Shown one piece after another: positions 22,605 through 33,160 of a stretch of 64,000 nucleotides of DNA. Numbering within the stretch: the stretch's first letter is position 1; each line of letters starts with the position of its first letter. The translations under genes were made by a program, and so were the position numbers. The stretch comes from Craterostigma plantagineum (taxonomy: Eukaryota > Streptophyta > Magnoliopsida > Lamiales > Linderniaceae): assembly GCA_027422505.1 (NCBI GenBank), contig JAPQWV010000005.1, positions 14,141,501 to 14,205,500 of the forward strand. The letters are read 5' to 3'. The notes beneath the pieces were generated by a model. That model was not told the origin of the DNA, ran no database searches, and worked only from the letters and a program-made list of their open reading frames with translations.

Positions 22605-23253
22605 ATTGGTATCAGAGCAGATTAGTTCTGTTTTGAATCATAAATTGTTAGAATTGGATCGAAATTTTAATTCTGATACTGTTTCATCGAAGAACAGTTT
22701 GGCGCGAAATTTAATTTCGACAATTCTGTGCTTATTTGGTTTGAATTTGATGATTCTGTGCTCGTCTTAGGTTTATAAATTGATTGGGATTTGATCAGTA
22801 GCTGTTTGAACATCGATTTAGCAGATTTGATTGAATTTGAGGCATTACTGTTCGCGCGAAGAACTGTTAGAACACACTCTGATTTTGGTCAAAATCGACA
22901 TGTTTTGCTTCATAATTTGTTTAATTGTTTGTTCGTGCGTATTCATAATCTGATTACGAGCAAATATCTGTAATTTCAACGTCTAACTCATCGTTTTTGC
23001 TTAAATCAGTGTTAATTGTGTTCTGTGATTTTTTTGCGATCATCTCAATTTTCTCGCTAGGTTTTTCAATCAGATTAATTTCTCGATCGAAAAACTCTGC
23101 GCGAAAATTTTTCTCGATCAGAATACTACGTCAGACCTAAAGTCGCCATTACCAACAGTAACCTTTGCGATCACAAAACTTTCCGTCGAAAAACATTTTT
23201 GGTCAAACTCCGAAAATCATTTACGGTCGAAAAACTTTTGCAGTCAACGGATT
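22605..23253 (+). other. C2a primer-binding site and untranslated leader
   Basis: ATTGGTATCAGAGCAG at 22605 is a near-canonical initiator tRNA-Met primer site. The rest is colinear with the C2b leader (39128-39861), minus a ~110-bp stretch around 39690-39800. No ORF of note. It ends abruptly at CAACGGATT, where the Gypsy LTR sequence resumes. Confidence 0.8.
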
Positions 23254-23310
23254 GGCGACGTTGATGTGTCGCCAGTATACGAACGACGTTGATGCGTCGG
23301 GGGATTACCA

Positions 23311-23436
23311 TGGTTGGGTTGATGCCCTCATGGTTGGGTTGATGCCCTTATATCCCTGATTAGCGTGGTTGGGTTGATGCCCTCATGCTTTAGTATGGTT
23401 AGGTTGATGCCCTCATACTTTGGGCTGATGTCCATG
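23311..23436 (+). repeat. ~20-bp minisatellite in the Gypsy LTR
   Basis: Four to five copies of TGGTTGGGTTGATGCCCTCA (at 23311, 23331, 23366 and 23396, plus a decayed one near 23420) with spacing that becomes irregular to the right. Confidence 0.8.
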
Positions 23437-23965
23437 GTTGGATAGAGCTCTATACGGTGTACGCCTGGGTAAAAGTCTGCCAAGGGCCCTAAAATAAAAG
23501 ATATGAGATTGAGTTTGATCTATAAGACGTAAGATGCATTGGCGTGGATTGCCTTTGCGGGGTTTTATCATGTGCACGTCATGCATGATTTCTACTTACT
23601 GAGCATATCGCTCACCCCTTACGTTATCTGTTGTAGGTGCGAGCGAACACGGTACGTGATCGCTTAGATGGCAAGGCAATCTTTTGGCGCTTCCAGCAGC
23701 TTTTGGGGTGGGAGTGTGTGCATGGATGACGACCTGTGAGGCCGGGCGCATAGAGAATCTTTTGGTGTGCATGTCTACACATCTCGTGTAATTAGGATTC
23801 ATATGAAGTTAGAAATTTATGTAATTCTTTTGTCATGTATAGAAACGACTTCCATTACATAAATGGAAAAATTTCATACGCATTTCCGCATCCCATTTAA
23901 GTTAAAGCATCATTAGGCACATAGGATACGTTAGAATTAGGTAACGAGGACAGCGGGACCTGACA

Positions 23966-26360
23966 GAAACTATTCCTAAAGGAGATGTAAACTCACAAAG
24001 CTTCCTCCATTTCACAAACTGCTTCTCACGCTACTCCCTCAACTAATAAGATCACTCTAAAAAGCGTGAAGAAAGAAAAATCACCTTCAAAAGATAAAAC
24101 ACACAAAAATAATACTTTACAATATTCTAACTCCAATCCTAATTCGCTTACGTTCACAGGGAGCGTAGGGCCAGCATTTGACTCGAAGGCGGGAGTGTCT
24201 AGTTTAAAAATAGAGAAGGAGCCCGTAGATTAGAATGCTTCTAAGAATATATCTCCTTCTGTACAAATAAAAGACACTCGTAGAAATAAAAGAGCTGCTT
24301 CTTCTCTTCAAGTAATTGCTTCTACATGTTCTCTTCAGCCTACCACTTTTAGAAGCACTAATTTCGAAATAGGCTCTACTTCAGCAATAAAAATTCCTCA
24401 TTCTAAGACAAATGCCTCTAGGAAGACGCGTAGGAAACATGATCCAGCTATTAAGAAAGCTTATGGCGCTATTCATGCTTGCTCTCACCTAAGGTATCCT
24501 GTTAAGATCGAATCTCCCAAGCACCTTAGGAGACTATCAATGAAAAGATCTTTTCCACGCTCAACCCTGCTAAAATATTTGTCCGTGCTGAAATTAATCT
24601 TCCTTGCAAGGTTCAACATGAATGGGTTCCTAAAATCTCCGCCCAAAAAGACGAAAGCCAAAAAGTCCAAGCCATCTACAAAGGGCAAATCCAACTCAAC
24701 TTCTTCGCGATTGACTTGGGTTGCTAAAACTCCTACTAGCACTAATCTAGGAACCATATCTGAACCAACATCTAAATCTGCTAATCTGAGAGGACGCATT
24801 TATAAGTGGGTACCTAAAGCTCTCTAAATTGTTTTTGCAGATCCATCATGTGTGGTACCTCGACTCTGGTTGCTCCACACACATGACGGGAAAACAAGAG
24901 CTGCTAAGCAAAGAACAACGACTCTGCTCCGATTCTCGGTCTCGAAGATATAATTCTGGAAAATCTGACAATCCAGGATGTCTCTTATGTCGAAGGTCTC
25001 CGCCATAACTTGTTCAGCATAGGCCAGTTCTGTGACAAAGGATTCCAGGTGGTCTTTTATGCTGATCGGTGCAGAATATTAGACAGGCAGAACAAAGAAC
25101 TCCTCCAAGGACTTCAGAAATCAAATCTTTACACGATTAATCTGACGTCCGTGCGGACCACGACAGCAGTTTGCCTCATCTCCCAGATTACAGTTCAGAG
25201 GAACAGCTTATGGCATCAACGTGTGTCTCATCTAAACATCAAATCTCTTCAACGACTTTCAACGAAAAAGTTGGTTCACGGTCTACCAACCATAATTCTA
25301 CAAAAAGAGCATCAATGTTCTGCATGTCAACTAGGAAAAATGAAGCGAGCGTCTCATCAAGTCGAACTAGTTGCCTCTACTTCACGTCCTTTGGAATTGC
25401 TACATATGGACCTCTGTGGACCAATGCAGACACCGAGTGTTAGTGGACGCGAGTACGTGCTAGTTATTGTTGATGATTACTCTCGCTACACATGGACAAA
25501 ATTCCTCCGAACTAAGGATGAGACAAGGGACTTGATCATCAATTTCCTGAACTCTACTCAAAATTTACTGCAGCAGACTATCCAAGTCATCCGAGCGGAC
25601 AACGGCACTGAATTTAAAAACAAATACCTCAGTGATTTTTATCAAAAACTTTGAATTAGTCAGCAATTCTCAGCCGCCAAGACACCTCAACAGAATGGGG
25701 TAGTTGAAAGGAAAAACAGAACTCTAGTGGAAGCCGCACGTATGATGCTGATTCATTCTGGCCTCCCACACTTCCTTTGGGCTGATGCAGTAAATATCGC
25801 CTGTTTCACTCAGAACAGGACGATGGTTCACAAGTGCTTCGATAAGACTCCGTACGAGATCATTAATAAGCGAGTACCCAACATTTCCTTTTTCAAGGTC
25901 TTCAAGTGCTTTGTGGCGAACAATAGAGAGCAACGTGCTAAGTTCGACCCAAGGCATTCGAAGCAATTTCGTCGGGTATTCTTCAACTTCAAAGGCGTAC
26001 CGAGTATACATCAAGTCCAACCGCATTATCAAAGAAAGCTACAATGTTACTTTTCACGAAGTGGCATAAATGGCTTATGGTCACATCAGTCTAGGACCTG
26101 TACCTAACCAGTTGGCTTCTGACTACAACAGTTCAGAACCCGTTTTCACTGGTGTGTTGGCACATAACCAACAGAAGATGGAAACAACTCAGGATTCAAC
26201 ATCAGAAGATGCTATGAGACTTGCTTTAGATGATTTGGACTCTCTCTTTGAGCCCGTATATCGGCCAGACACCATAAATAATATACCTTTAGTGGTCCCT
26301 CCACTTGACGAGGCCGACGCACCAAGCTCATCAACTGCTCCCACTTCACCCGATTCAGAC
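23966..26360 (+). pseudogene. C2a gag end, protease and integrase, decayed
   Basis: Resumes at the position equivalent to C2b 42336, so the main gag domain is missing. A Lys-rich linker (24540-24827) leads to the Copia protease signature near 24853 (VWYLDSGCSTHMTG, catalytic DSG kept). The following ~45 bp present in C2b are deleted, which shifts the frame. The integrase region is open at 25010-25654, with a pre-integrase His/Cys motif (LWHQRVSHLN, CSACQLGKM) and a core D...DN...E. It is broken by a stop at 25652 and further indels to 26399. Function is lost. Confidence 0.82.
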
Positions 26361-26536
26361 GAGGCCGACACACGAGGCAGTGAGCGGGACTTGGTATAAA
26401 ACAGTGGGTTTGGGTTGCTGGTCTTGTCTTCCTTCCGACTAAAGCTTCAAGTCTCAATCCGAAGTCAAAGAGAAAATAATTGAGAAATAAATGCCCGACT
26501 CTTCCCCCGGTGTAGCTGCAAATCACCTATTGAGTT

Positions 26537-29071
26537 TTTTTTGGGAATTGGTCACTAAAAAAAGAAAAAGTACACGGGATCCGCTCAGAGAGCACAAAAC
26601 CACCGGTAACAGGCTACCAGCTCACATCCAAGGAAAAATGGAACATGTCCCAAGGGCAGAGCAAACACAGATCTAAAATGCAAACTAAGACGCAACAACT
26701 AATCAAGACAACTAAACACTTCAAAGCTGTATCATCCAACGTCAACGTGAGGACCATCAGCATCATTGTCCGTCGTCTCGAGTGTCGCAAGAACCTCAAA
26801 CATGTTGCAAGCATGAGTCTCGACCACCTTGCTAACGGAGGCTTCGTCATTTCTTGGCCTACTCGAACGCTTATCGTGTACGAGAGTAGGGGAGGTACGA
26901 TTCTTGCCGTCCCCAACAAGGCCATCCACGTTGGCCGCCTTAGTGACAATGGCCTTACCTTTATCAACCAAGCGACTACCTTCCCGACTAGGTGGAGCCA
27001 CCGTAGTCGGCCTTGTCGGCCGAGGCGCCTGGATGTGAGCGTGTTGCTTGGCCGAGCTCTTTGGTGGTGGTTTCTGCCGGTTGGTAGGGCAAGTCGCGGT
27101 ACTATGGGTCCATGAGTCACAAGACGAGCACTTACGAGGCCGCCACTCATATTCAACACTAACGGGCACGATGCCCGAGGAGCCACCATCCTTAGTTGGG
27201 ATGTGGACATTAAACTGCTCAATCAAGGGGTTGGCCAGACAGATTTCAATGCACACCCTAGCGTACTCAAGGCGTTCCTCACGAGCCGTCACACCGTCCG
27301 CAAAAAGAGGTTTTCCAAGCACACTAGCAACGATTCCCAAACCGTCCTGTGTCCAAAATTCCGTTGGGACATTCCGGAGTCTAACCCAAAGCGGAACAGC
27401 TGAGCGCGGTTTCTTTTCAAAGGAGAATCCCGTACGCCACTTCTCCAGAAAGAGTGGCTGTCCCTGTAAGAGCCACGGACCGCCTTCCAAGGCCACAGCT
27501 GTCGCATCCTCCGTGCTAAAACGGAACATGAAAAAGCCATTGATCGTCGATCTAACCTCGACAAGGTTCTTCCAAATAGACCTGACATAGCGTTCCACAT
27601 GAGGGAAGTACGGTCGCTTCCCAAGAAAATATCCGACAAGTGTGTGCTCCCACCGAGTGATACCTTGTTGGGCAACTTCCCACGAGGGCCGAGCCGCCGG
27701 AATACCATCAATAACAGTAGGCGCCGTGTAGGAAAGAGGGAGTCGAGCCGAGTTAGGTGACCCTCCTCGCCTAGTGAGTAGCCGGTCGCTGTTAGAGCCA
27801 AGAACAACATCGGAGAAAGACTGACCGGGGTATGGGAGTCGAGGTTGGTCCACCGCCCCGAGTGGGCTGTGGTTCTGTTCCGGTGTGGCGTCAGTCGCCG
27901 GCGAAGGGATAGGGGTGGGTGTAGGCCCGGGCGCTATGACGGAGCCATGGCCGACAAACGCATTCTCCGCGCGCGGACCGGGGGAAGACGAGTGAATGGC
28001 CCCTGGCCCGGTGGCATTCGCCTCCACCGCTACATCGGTCCCCATTTTCAACGTCAGCCCTGTGCCCAAAGCCGTCGTCGTCAAGTCCGTTGCATGAGGA
28101 GAGGAAACCCTAGGAGGCGCAGTGGATGAGGCCCTTGATGGGCTAGTGTTCATATCCAGCCCATTAGAGGAGGGCCCAGGTGGAGAATGGTTCGCTCCAA
28201 AGGAAGAAATCCCACAAGTTGGGCCCGGCCTAGTGAAGTTGGGCCCAGATTGGGCCTTAGCCATGAGAGCCCTAGGCCCAGTAGTAGAGTTTGAAGCCCT
28301 AGAGGAGCTGTGGGAGTGAAACGCCGCCTCTCCTAACGACGGCTGTTCGGAGTCGAGCAGGGCGGAGTCGCCGGGCTGAGGACCGTTGGCAAGCGGCGCA
28401 TCCTCATCGTCATGAGCATCCAAGCCCAGGTTAGCGTGAGTTGGCGGCGGTGGGGTGCCCTTCCGCAATGGTTGACGCGCGGCATGGGTAGTGTCACGGA
28501 GAGGGGCTGTGTGGGAGGTGAATCTGCGGCGTCGCTGCGGAATCCACAGTGGTCGGGGCAGAGGGGTGGAGACAAACTCATGGTTGAGTGCAACTCCCGT
28601 GGTGGGGGTTTCGGCCGGTTCGAAGGACTCACCGGCGATGTAGGAGAAGCAGGGCCCATGCTAGTGACGCGGCCAAACAGTCCTTCAAACGAAGGAGCAT
28701 CGAATAGCTTGTCGAACTCAGGGATGGACTGCCGAAGTAAGCCGTAATCCGGCATGGTTCCAATAGCATCGAAATCTGATGTTTCAGCTTCCATGGATGG
28801 CGAGTACAGATGTGGAAGACGAAGGGGCACGAAAAAGAGAAGTGGGTGGAGACTTAGAAACCTTCCATCGCCGTCTGATCCCGGCGATGGAGGGTGGCGA
28901 GATGGTTTCCGGCGAGTGGCAGTAGGCTGGGTGGGAAGCCGGCGGCCGTGATGGTGAGGGATGGTGGTGGTGGAAGGTGGCGGGATGTGAAGGGTTTTAG
29001 GGTTGGAGAGAGAATTCGCTAGAGAGAGAAGCTAGAGAGAGAAAAAAGTTAGGGTGAAATCGCCCGATCTT
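26537..29071 (-). mobile_element. ORF1-only LINE (copy 2) with 18-bp target-site duplication
   Basis: Flanked by a perfect duplication CAAATCACCTATTGAGTT (26519-26536 and 29072-29089). A short poly(A) (T-run from 26535) marks the 3' end on the left. One ORF1 plus a ~190-bp 3' UTR fill the element; no ORF2 is present. The clean duplication and tail show a genuine target-primed insertion of a ~2.5-kb RNA, not a later deletion of ORF2 in place. Confidence 0.87.
26732..28794 (-). pseudogene. LINE ORF1 protein (DUF4283 + CCHC knuckle), one frameshift
   Basis: The start at 28794 (MEAETSDFDAIG) is chosen by homology to the start of copy 1. The frame breaks between 28468 and 28333. The following 578-codon frame runs to a natural stop at 26732. 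In that frame a Pro/Ser-rich linker occupies roughly residues 1-250, a DUF4283-type domain ~265-410 (VERYVRSIWKNLVEV, PWLLQGQPLFLEKW) and a CX2CX4HX4C knuckle 447-460 (CSSCDSWTHSTATC). A basic/Ser tail ends in an acidic DNDAD stretch. It is likely an RNA-binding partner for retrotransposition. The break could be recent because the rest is fully open. Confidence 0.82.
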
Positions 29072-30320
29072 CAAATCACCTATTGAGTTACGAGAGGAAA
29101 TCCATCCTTTCTTTCATTTGAGTGAGGTTGAGGTCAGAATTCTTTTATTTAAAAATAAGGAATCTATTTGACTTGAAGCTTACCTTCACAGTCCAGGAAC
29201 TTCCATTATTTAGAGGTGGCCCCTATCCCGATTTTCATTTGCCTTTTGCCCTTTATGATCTATTGGCCTGCGCCTTGTTCTAAATGGACTCTTTATTTTC
29301 TTGGGTGCTAAGCTTTATTTCAAGCCTCAGGGAAGAAGTCTAGTACAAGACCCTTTCTTTCGTCCCTGCCACCATTCACTGAATGAGTGAATGCCGGGTT
29401 TACTCCGGAACGGAACCTCTGCTCGAGTTGCTTCCGTATTTGAGGGGCCGTTTCGTCGTGGTGTTGTTTCCTGAGTGCCGGGCTTGGTGCCCGGGGTGCC
29501 GCCTGGCGATGGAAGTAGTATGGTCACTTGCTCCTCCGTATTCCAGAAAGTGAAGTTTCATTCAATAGTGTAGTGGGATTCGAAAGATATAGGAGTACCC
29601 GGTCCTACTACACCAGATTGATATTTGATTTTGCAGCTAAGAGCCACTGAATCCCGCCGATAAAAAACAAACCCCTATGGTTTCATTATCAGGATATCTA
29701 GGCTCAGGGTCTCTAACTACGAATCAAAGCACTCTTTAATTAATCGGGCATTCTGAGCTGAGAGATTAGTGACCCGCTATCTCTTCTTTGTTCTGCTCTT
29801 ACAACATATTCCAAGGTTTTCCCCTTTCAATTATTCCTATCCATTTCATCTATCCCCTTTTCCAATAGAGAGAGCTGCACCTTTCAAATAGAGAGCCCGC
29901 TAAAGAGGACATTTTATTATCTTTTTTTTTTGAATTAGTAGAGTTACGAGTGGTGAAGCTTTTTATGTCTTGGTTGACTATTGGAAGATTGGTCAAACTG
30001 GCTAAAAAGCCTAGTCAAGTAAGACCTTATTCCGTAGTATTACTGAAGACACTAATTTCGCCTCGATCGGAGTATACGGAGAACTGTTGAGAATGTTACT
30101 TCCCTCTCTGATCTCTACATACTTACCTGGCCTTGGATTCGGACAATACCTGTTAAGCAAGGTTTGTCCTGGCGATAAGCCTGGAAGTCTCTCCCTAACA
30201 TGATGATACGAAAGCGTCCATCGTTTTTGACTTCATGGAAGTATGAGGTTGCGGCATATGCTCAATCTTGAATAAGAGAGATAAGTCATGGACAGATTTT
30301 CTCGTCCATCATTGTGTTAG

Positions 30321-32101
30321 AATACTGAAGAACCTACAATGGTTATTGAGGAAGAATCATCAGAGTCGCTCAACTCAAGTGCAGATAAGGAATTGCCCCA
30401 TACAATCTGATAATGTTGGAAATCTCGGTCCACAAATAGCTGATCCATCTACCTCATCATCACCCCATGAGCACAAGTGGACTCGAGCACATCCAGTTGA
30501 TCAAATAATAGGCGATCCTTCGAGTGGAGTAAGGACAAGACATCAGCACAGCCTCTTCAGCTGCTTCTTAAGCCAAAATGAGCCAACCAAGGTAGCAGAC
30601 GTACTTAAAGACCCGGATTGGGTAATAGCTATGCAAGATGAGATCAACCAATTCGAACGTCTCCAAGTGTGGACTTTAGTACCCCGTCCGCATGGGAAAA
30701 CAGTTATCGGGACGAAATGGGTGTAACAAAAAGAATGAAGACAGGGAAGTGATCAGGAATAAAGCTAGATTGGTTTCGAAGGGCTACAACCAATAGGAAG
30801 GCATTGACTACGACGAGACGTATGCCCCGGCTGCCCGAATCGAAGCCATCCGTCTTTTCTTTGCTTATGCGGCTCATAAAGACTTCAAAGTCTACCAAAT
30901 GGACGTTAAGACCGCCTTTCTCAACGGCGTGTTAAAGGAGGAAGTCTTTGTCACTCAGCCAGAAAGGCTTTATTGATCAAGAACATCCCGATCACGTCTA
31001 TCGATTGGACAAAGCTCTCTACGGACCGAAACAAGCTCCACGTGCTTAGTATGATGTCATGAACGATTTCCTCGTGAAGTTTGGGTTCGTCCGAGGGACG
31101 ATCGATACAACCCTCTTCATAAAATGGCAAGACAAAGACTTGATGGTCGTCCAAGTTTACGTAGACGACATCATCTTCGGATCAACAAATCCACGGCTAT
31201 GCAAGAGATTTGGAGATTTGATGAAGAGCAAATTTGAAATGAGTCATATGGGAGAGATGCAATTCTTCTTGGGACTCCAAGTCAGGCAGCTCGAAGATGG
31301 TATCTTCATAAGTCAGACTAAATACATCAAGGACATTCTGAAGAAGTTCCATCAAGATCAGAGCAAGCCTCTCGCACTCCTATGTCAACAAGCTGCAAGT
31401 TGGATGCCGATCCCACTGGAAAAGCGGTCGACATCACACTTTATCGCAGCATAATCGGCTCTCTTCTCTATCTCACCTCAAGCCCGCCGGATTTTATGTT
31501 TGTCACTTGCCTCTGTGCCCGTTCCCAAGCCGACCCCAAAGAATCTCACATGCTTGCGGTCAAGCGGATTCTGCGCTACCTCAAGGGCACCTCAACCTTA
31601 GATTTATGGTATCCTAAGGGCACAAATTTCAAATTAGTTGGCTACACTGACGCTGATTATGCAGGCTGCCAAATGGACAGGAAAAGCACATCTGGTGGCG
31701 CTCAATTTCTAAGTGAAAAGCTGGTCTGCTGGTCATCCAAGAAGCAGAACTGCGTTTCCACGTTGATGGCTGAGGCTGAATACGTAGTGGCTGCAAGATG
31801 TTGCTCGCAAATGCTGTGGATGCGGAGTCAGCTTCGCGATTATGAGTACAAATTTAAATAATATACCCATTTATATCGATAGCCAAAGTGTCATTGCGAT
31901 TACGTGTAATCCCGTTCACCACTCACGCACAAAACACATAGACATATGATATCACTTTAAAAAAGATCATGTAGAAAAAGTCACAATTGATATGTATTTT
32001 GTGAACACGGAATATCAACTAGCTGACATTTTCACCAAGGCATTGGATGGAAAACGGTTCCAATTTCTTGTCGGAAAATTACGCATGTTGAACCTTCCGT
32101 A
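30321..32101 (+). pseudogene. C2a reverse transcriptase-RNase H, decayed
   Basis: Colinear with the open C2b frame. It keeps [12 protein letters not shown] (RT active site, about 31160) and DADYAG (RNase H, about 31650), but has stops and indels near 30724, 30795, 30960, 31050 and 31375. Segments 30268-30726, 31059-31454 and 31382-31861 are open in different frames. The pol end (GKLRMLNLP-like) is at 32101. Confidence 0.83.
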
Positions 32102-32847
32102 ATTTGTGCTTACGTGCTCCTATGTGCTTTCACATGTTCTATGCTATGTGTTTTCTATACTTTAATGCTATATCTTGCGTGAAATATTTCATAAATAATA
32201 CAAAAATCTAATAAAAATCCAAAAATATTATACATATAAGTATAATATAAGGGAATGACGATATCTTTAGGATGCTCGATCTAGTCACGTATGAATTTTC
32301 CTGACATGCAACTGACTAATTGCTTAATTTTGTCAGTCTTAAGTCGCATTCTTGTGTCTAAAGTTCTTTCGTAGATTCCACTAGACACAAAGCCACTTTA
32401 TATGAGTGAGATTTCTAGCCTTTTATTTTTCGACGGATCTATTCTTGAGCGAGTCACACAATCATTGCTTGTCTTAACTAGTGATCCTTGGTCTCATACT
32501 CGCCTTGCGTTAGAACGTTAGGAAAATGATTAGGGCACTTAGGAAATTCCTCACTCGGCCAAATATATAATTTTCAATCCTTTAACATAGCCTTTAGTCA
32601 TCCATTTTTGAGCCTTCTCCAAATTCCTTTTCTTCATTTGAAAACCCTTTGTGCCTTCAACCGACTATCTAAGCTTTCGGCGGGATGTTCAATCGAGAAA
32701 ATGAGGGGGAGATAAACGAGACGAAAAAGAAAAAGATGACAAAAGAAGGTGGAAAACGCACGCGAGGAATGCTCGACGCACAAAAAGCAGACCAAAAGAA
32801 CATGCCTCTCGACTATCATTGTTAGAAGGGGGCATGGATCTTGCTGT

Positions 32848-33160
32848 GAACTTCTCCATCGATAATCTCGTACACTCGTCAGAACGGCTGGAAAGAGAAG
32901 CACCACGAAGTGAACTTCTCCAACGACAATCCGGTCTTATATCGAGATAACGAGAAGAGGAGCACGGCCTTGGGTTCGAATTCCATAACTGTGAACATCT
33001 TCAAATAGATAATCTCTGAAACTTCTCTAGGGATTAAGAGAAAACGAGCACGATATCGGCCCGAGAACCAACAAGAAGAACTTCGACTTGGATAATCTCT
33101 CAGCCTCGTAGAGAAGCGGAGCTTCAGCTTGAGCAAGTGTAGAAAATTTACAAAAGATAA
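32848..33160 (+). repeat. Four degenerate ~65-85-bp direct repeats in C2 spacer
   Basis: Repeats begin at 32848, 32912, 32993 and 33078, each reading roughly GAACTTCTCCA.CGATAATCTC and later GAGAAGAGGAGCAC. The CTTCTC and GAGAAG words within a repeat are complementary, so each could fold as a hairpin. The same set recurs in C2b from about 47508. Confidence 0.65.

Larger units (their letters stand above)
20874..23965 (+). mobile_element. Solo LTR of a Ty3/Gypsy-type element, interrupted twice
   Basis: Starts TGTAATACCCGGGTCC and ends GCGGGACCTGACA, matching Gypsy LTR ends in style. Inside are a hAT MITE (21636-22209) and a 995-bp C2 LTR-plus-leader fragment (22259-23253); without them the LTR would be ~1.5 kb. 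The flanking 5-mers differ (ATCAC left, GAAAC right), and the flanks belong to different Copia families (C1 left, C2 right). That argues against a simple insertion followed by LTR-LTR recombination. Whether 20874-22258 and 23254-23965 are one LTR needs a second genomic copy to align. Confidence 0.6.
26361..30320. other. Foreign insert in C2a: organelle-like (probably mitochondrial) DNA, later hit by a LINE
   Basis: C2a and C2b are colinear up to CCGATTCAGA (26360) and again from AATACTGAAG (30321). Between them lies 3.96 kb absent from C2b, and 10 bp of the target are lost, with no target duplication. That is the pattern of end-joining capture. Excluding the LINE, about 1.4 kb remains (26361-26536 and 29072-30320). 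Its base composition is balanced, it shows no transposon hallmarks and no ORF I recognise, and it resembles plant mitochondrial intergenic sequence in style. The mitochondrial origin is an inference from appearance, not a match. Confidence 0.45.

Noticed and set aside
24824..25006. A new Cys-rich minus-strand peptide near the C2a protease
   Set aside because: Antisense to the protease pseudogene.
29327..29527. Minus-strand 66-codon ORF in the organelle-like insert
   Set aside because: Short, no homology I recognise, Pro/Gly-rich by composition.
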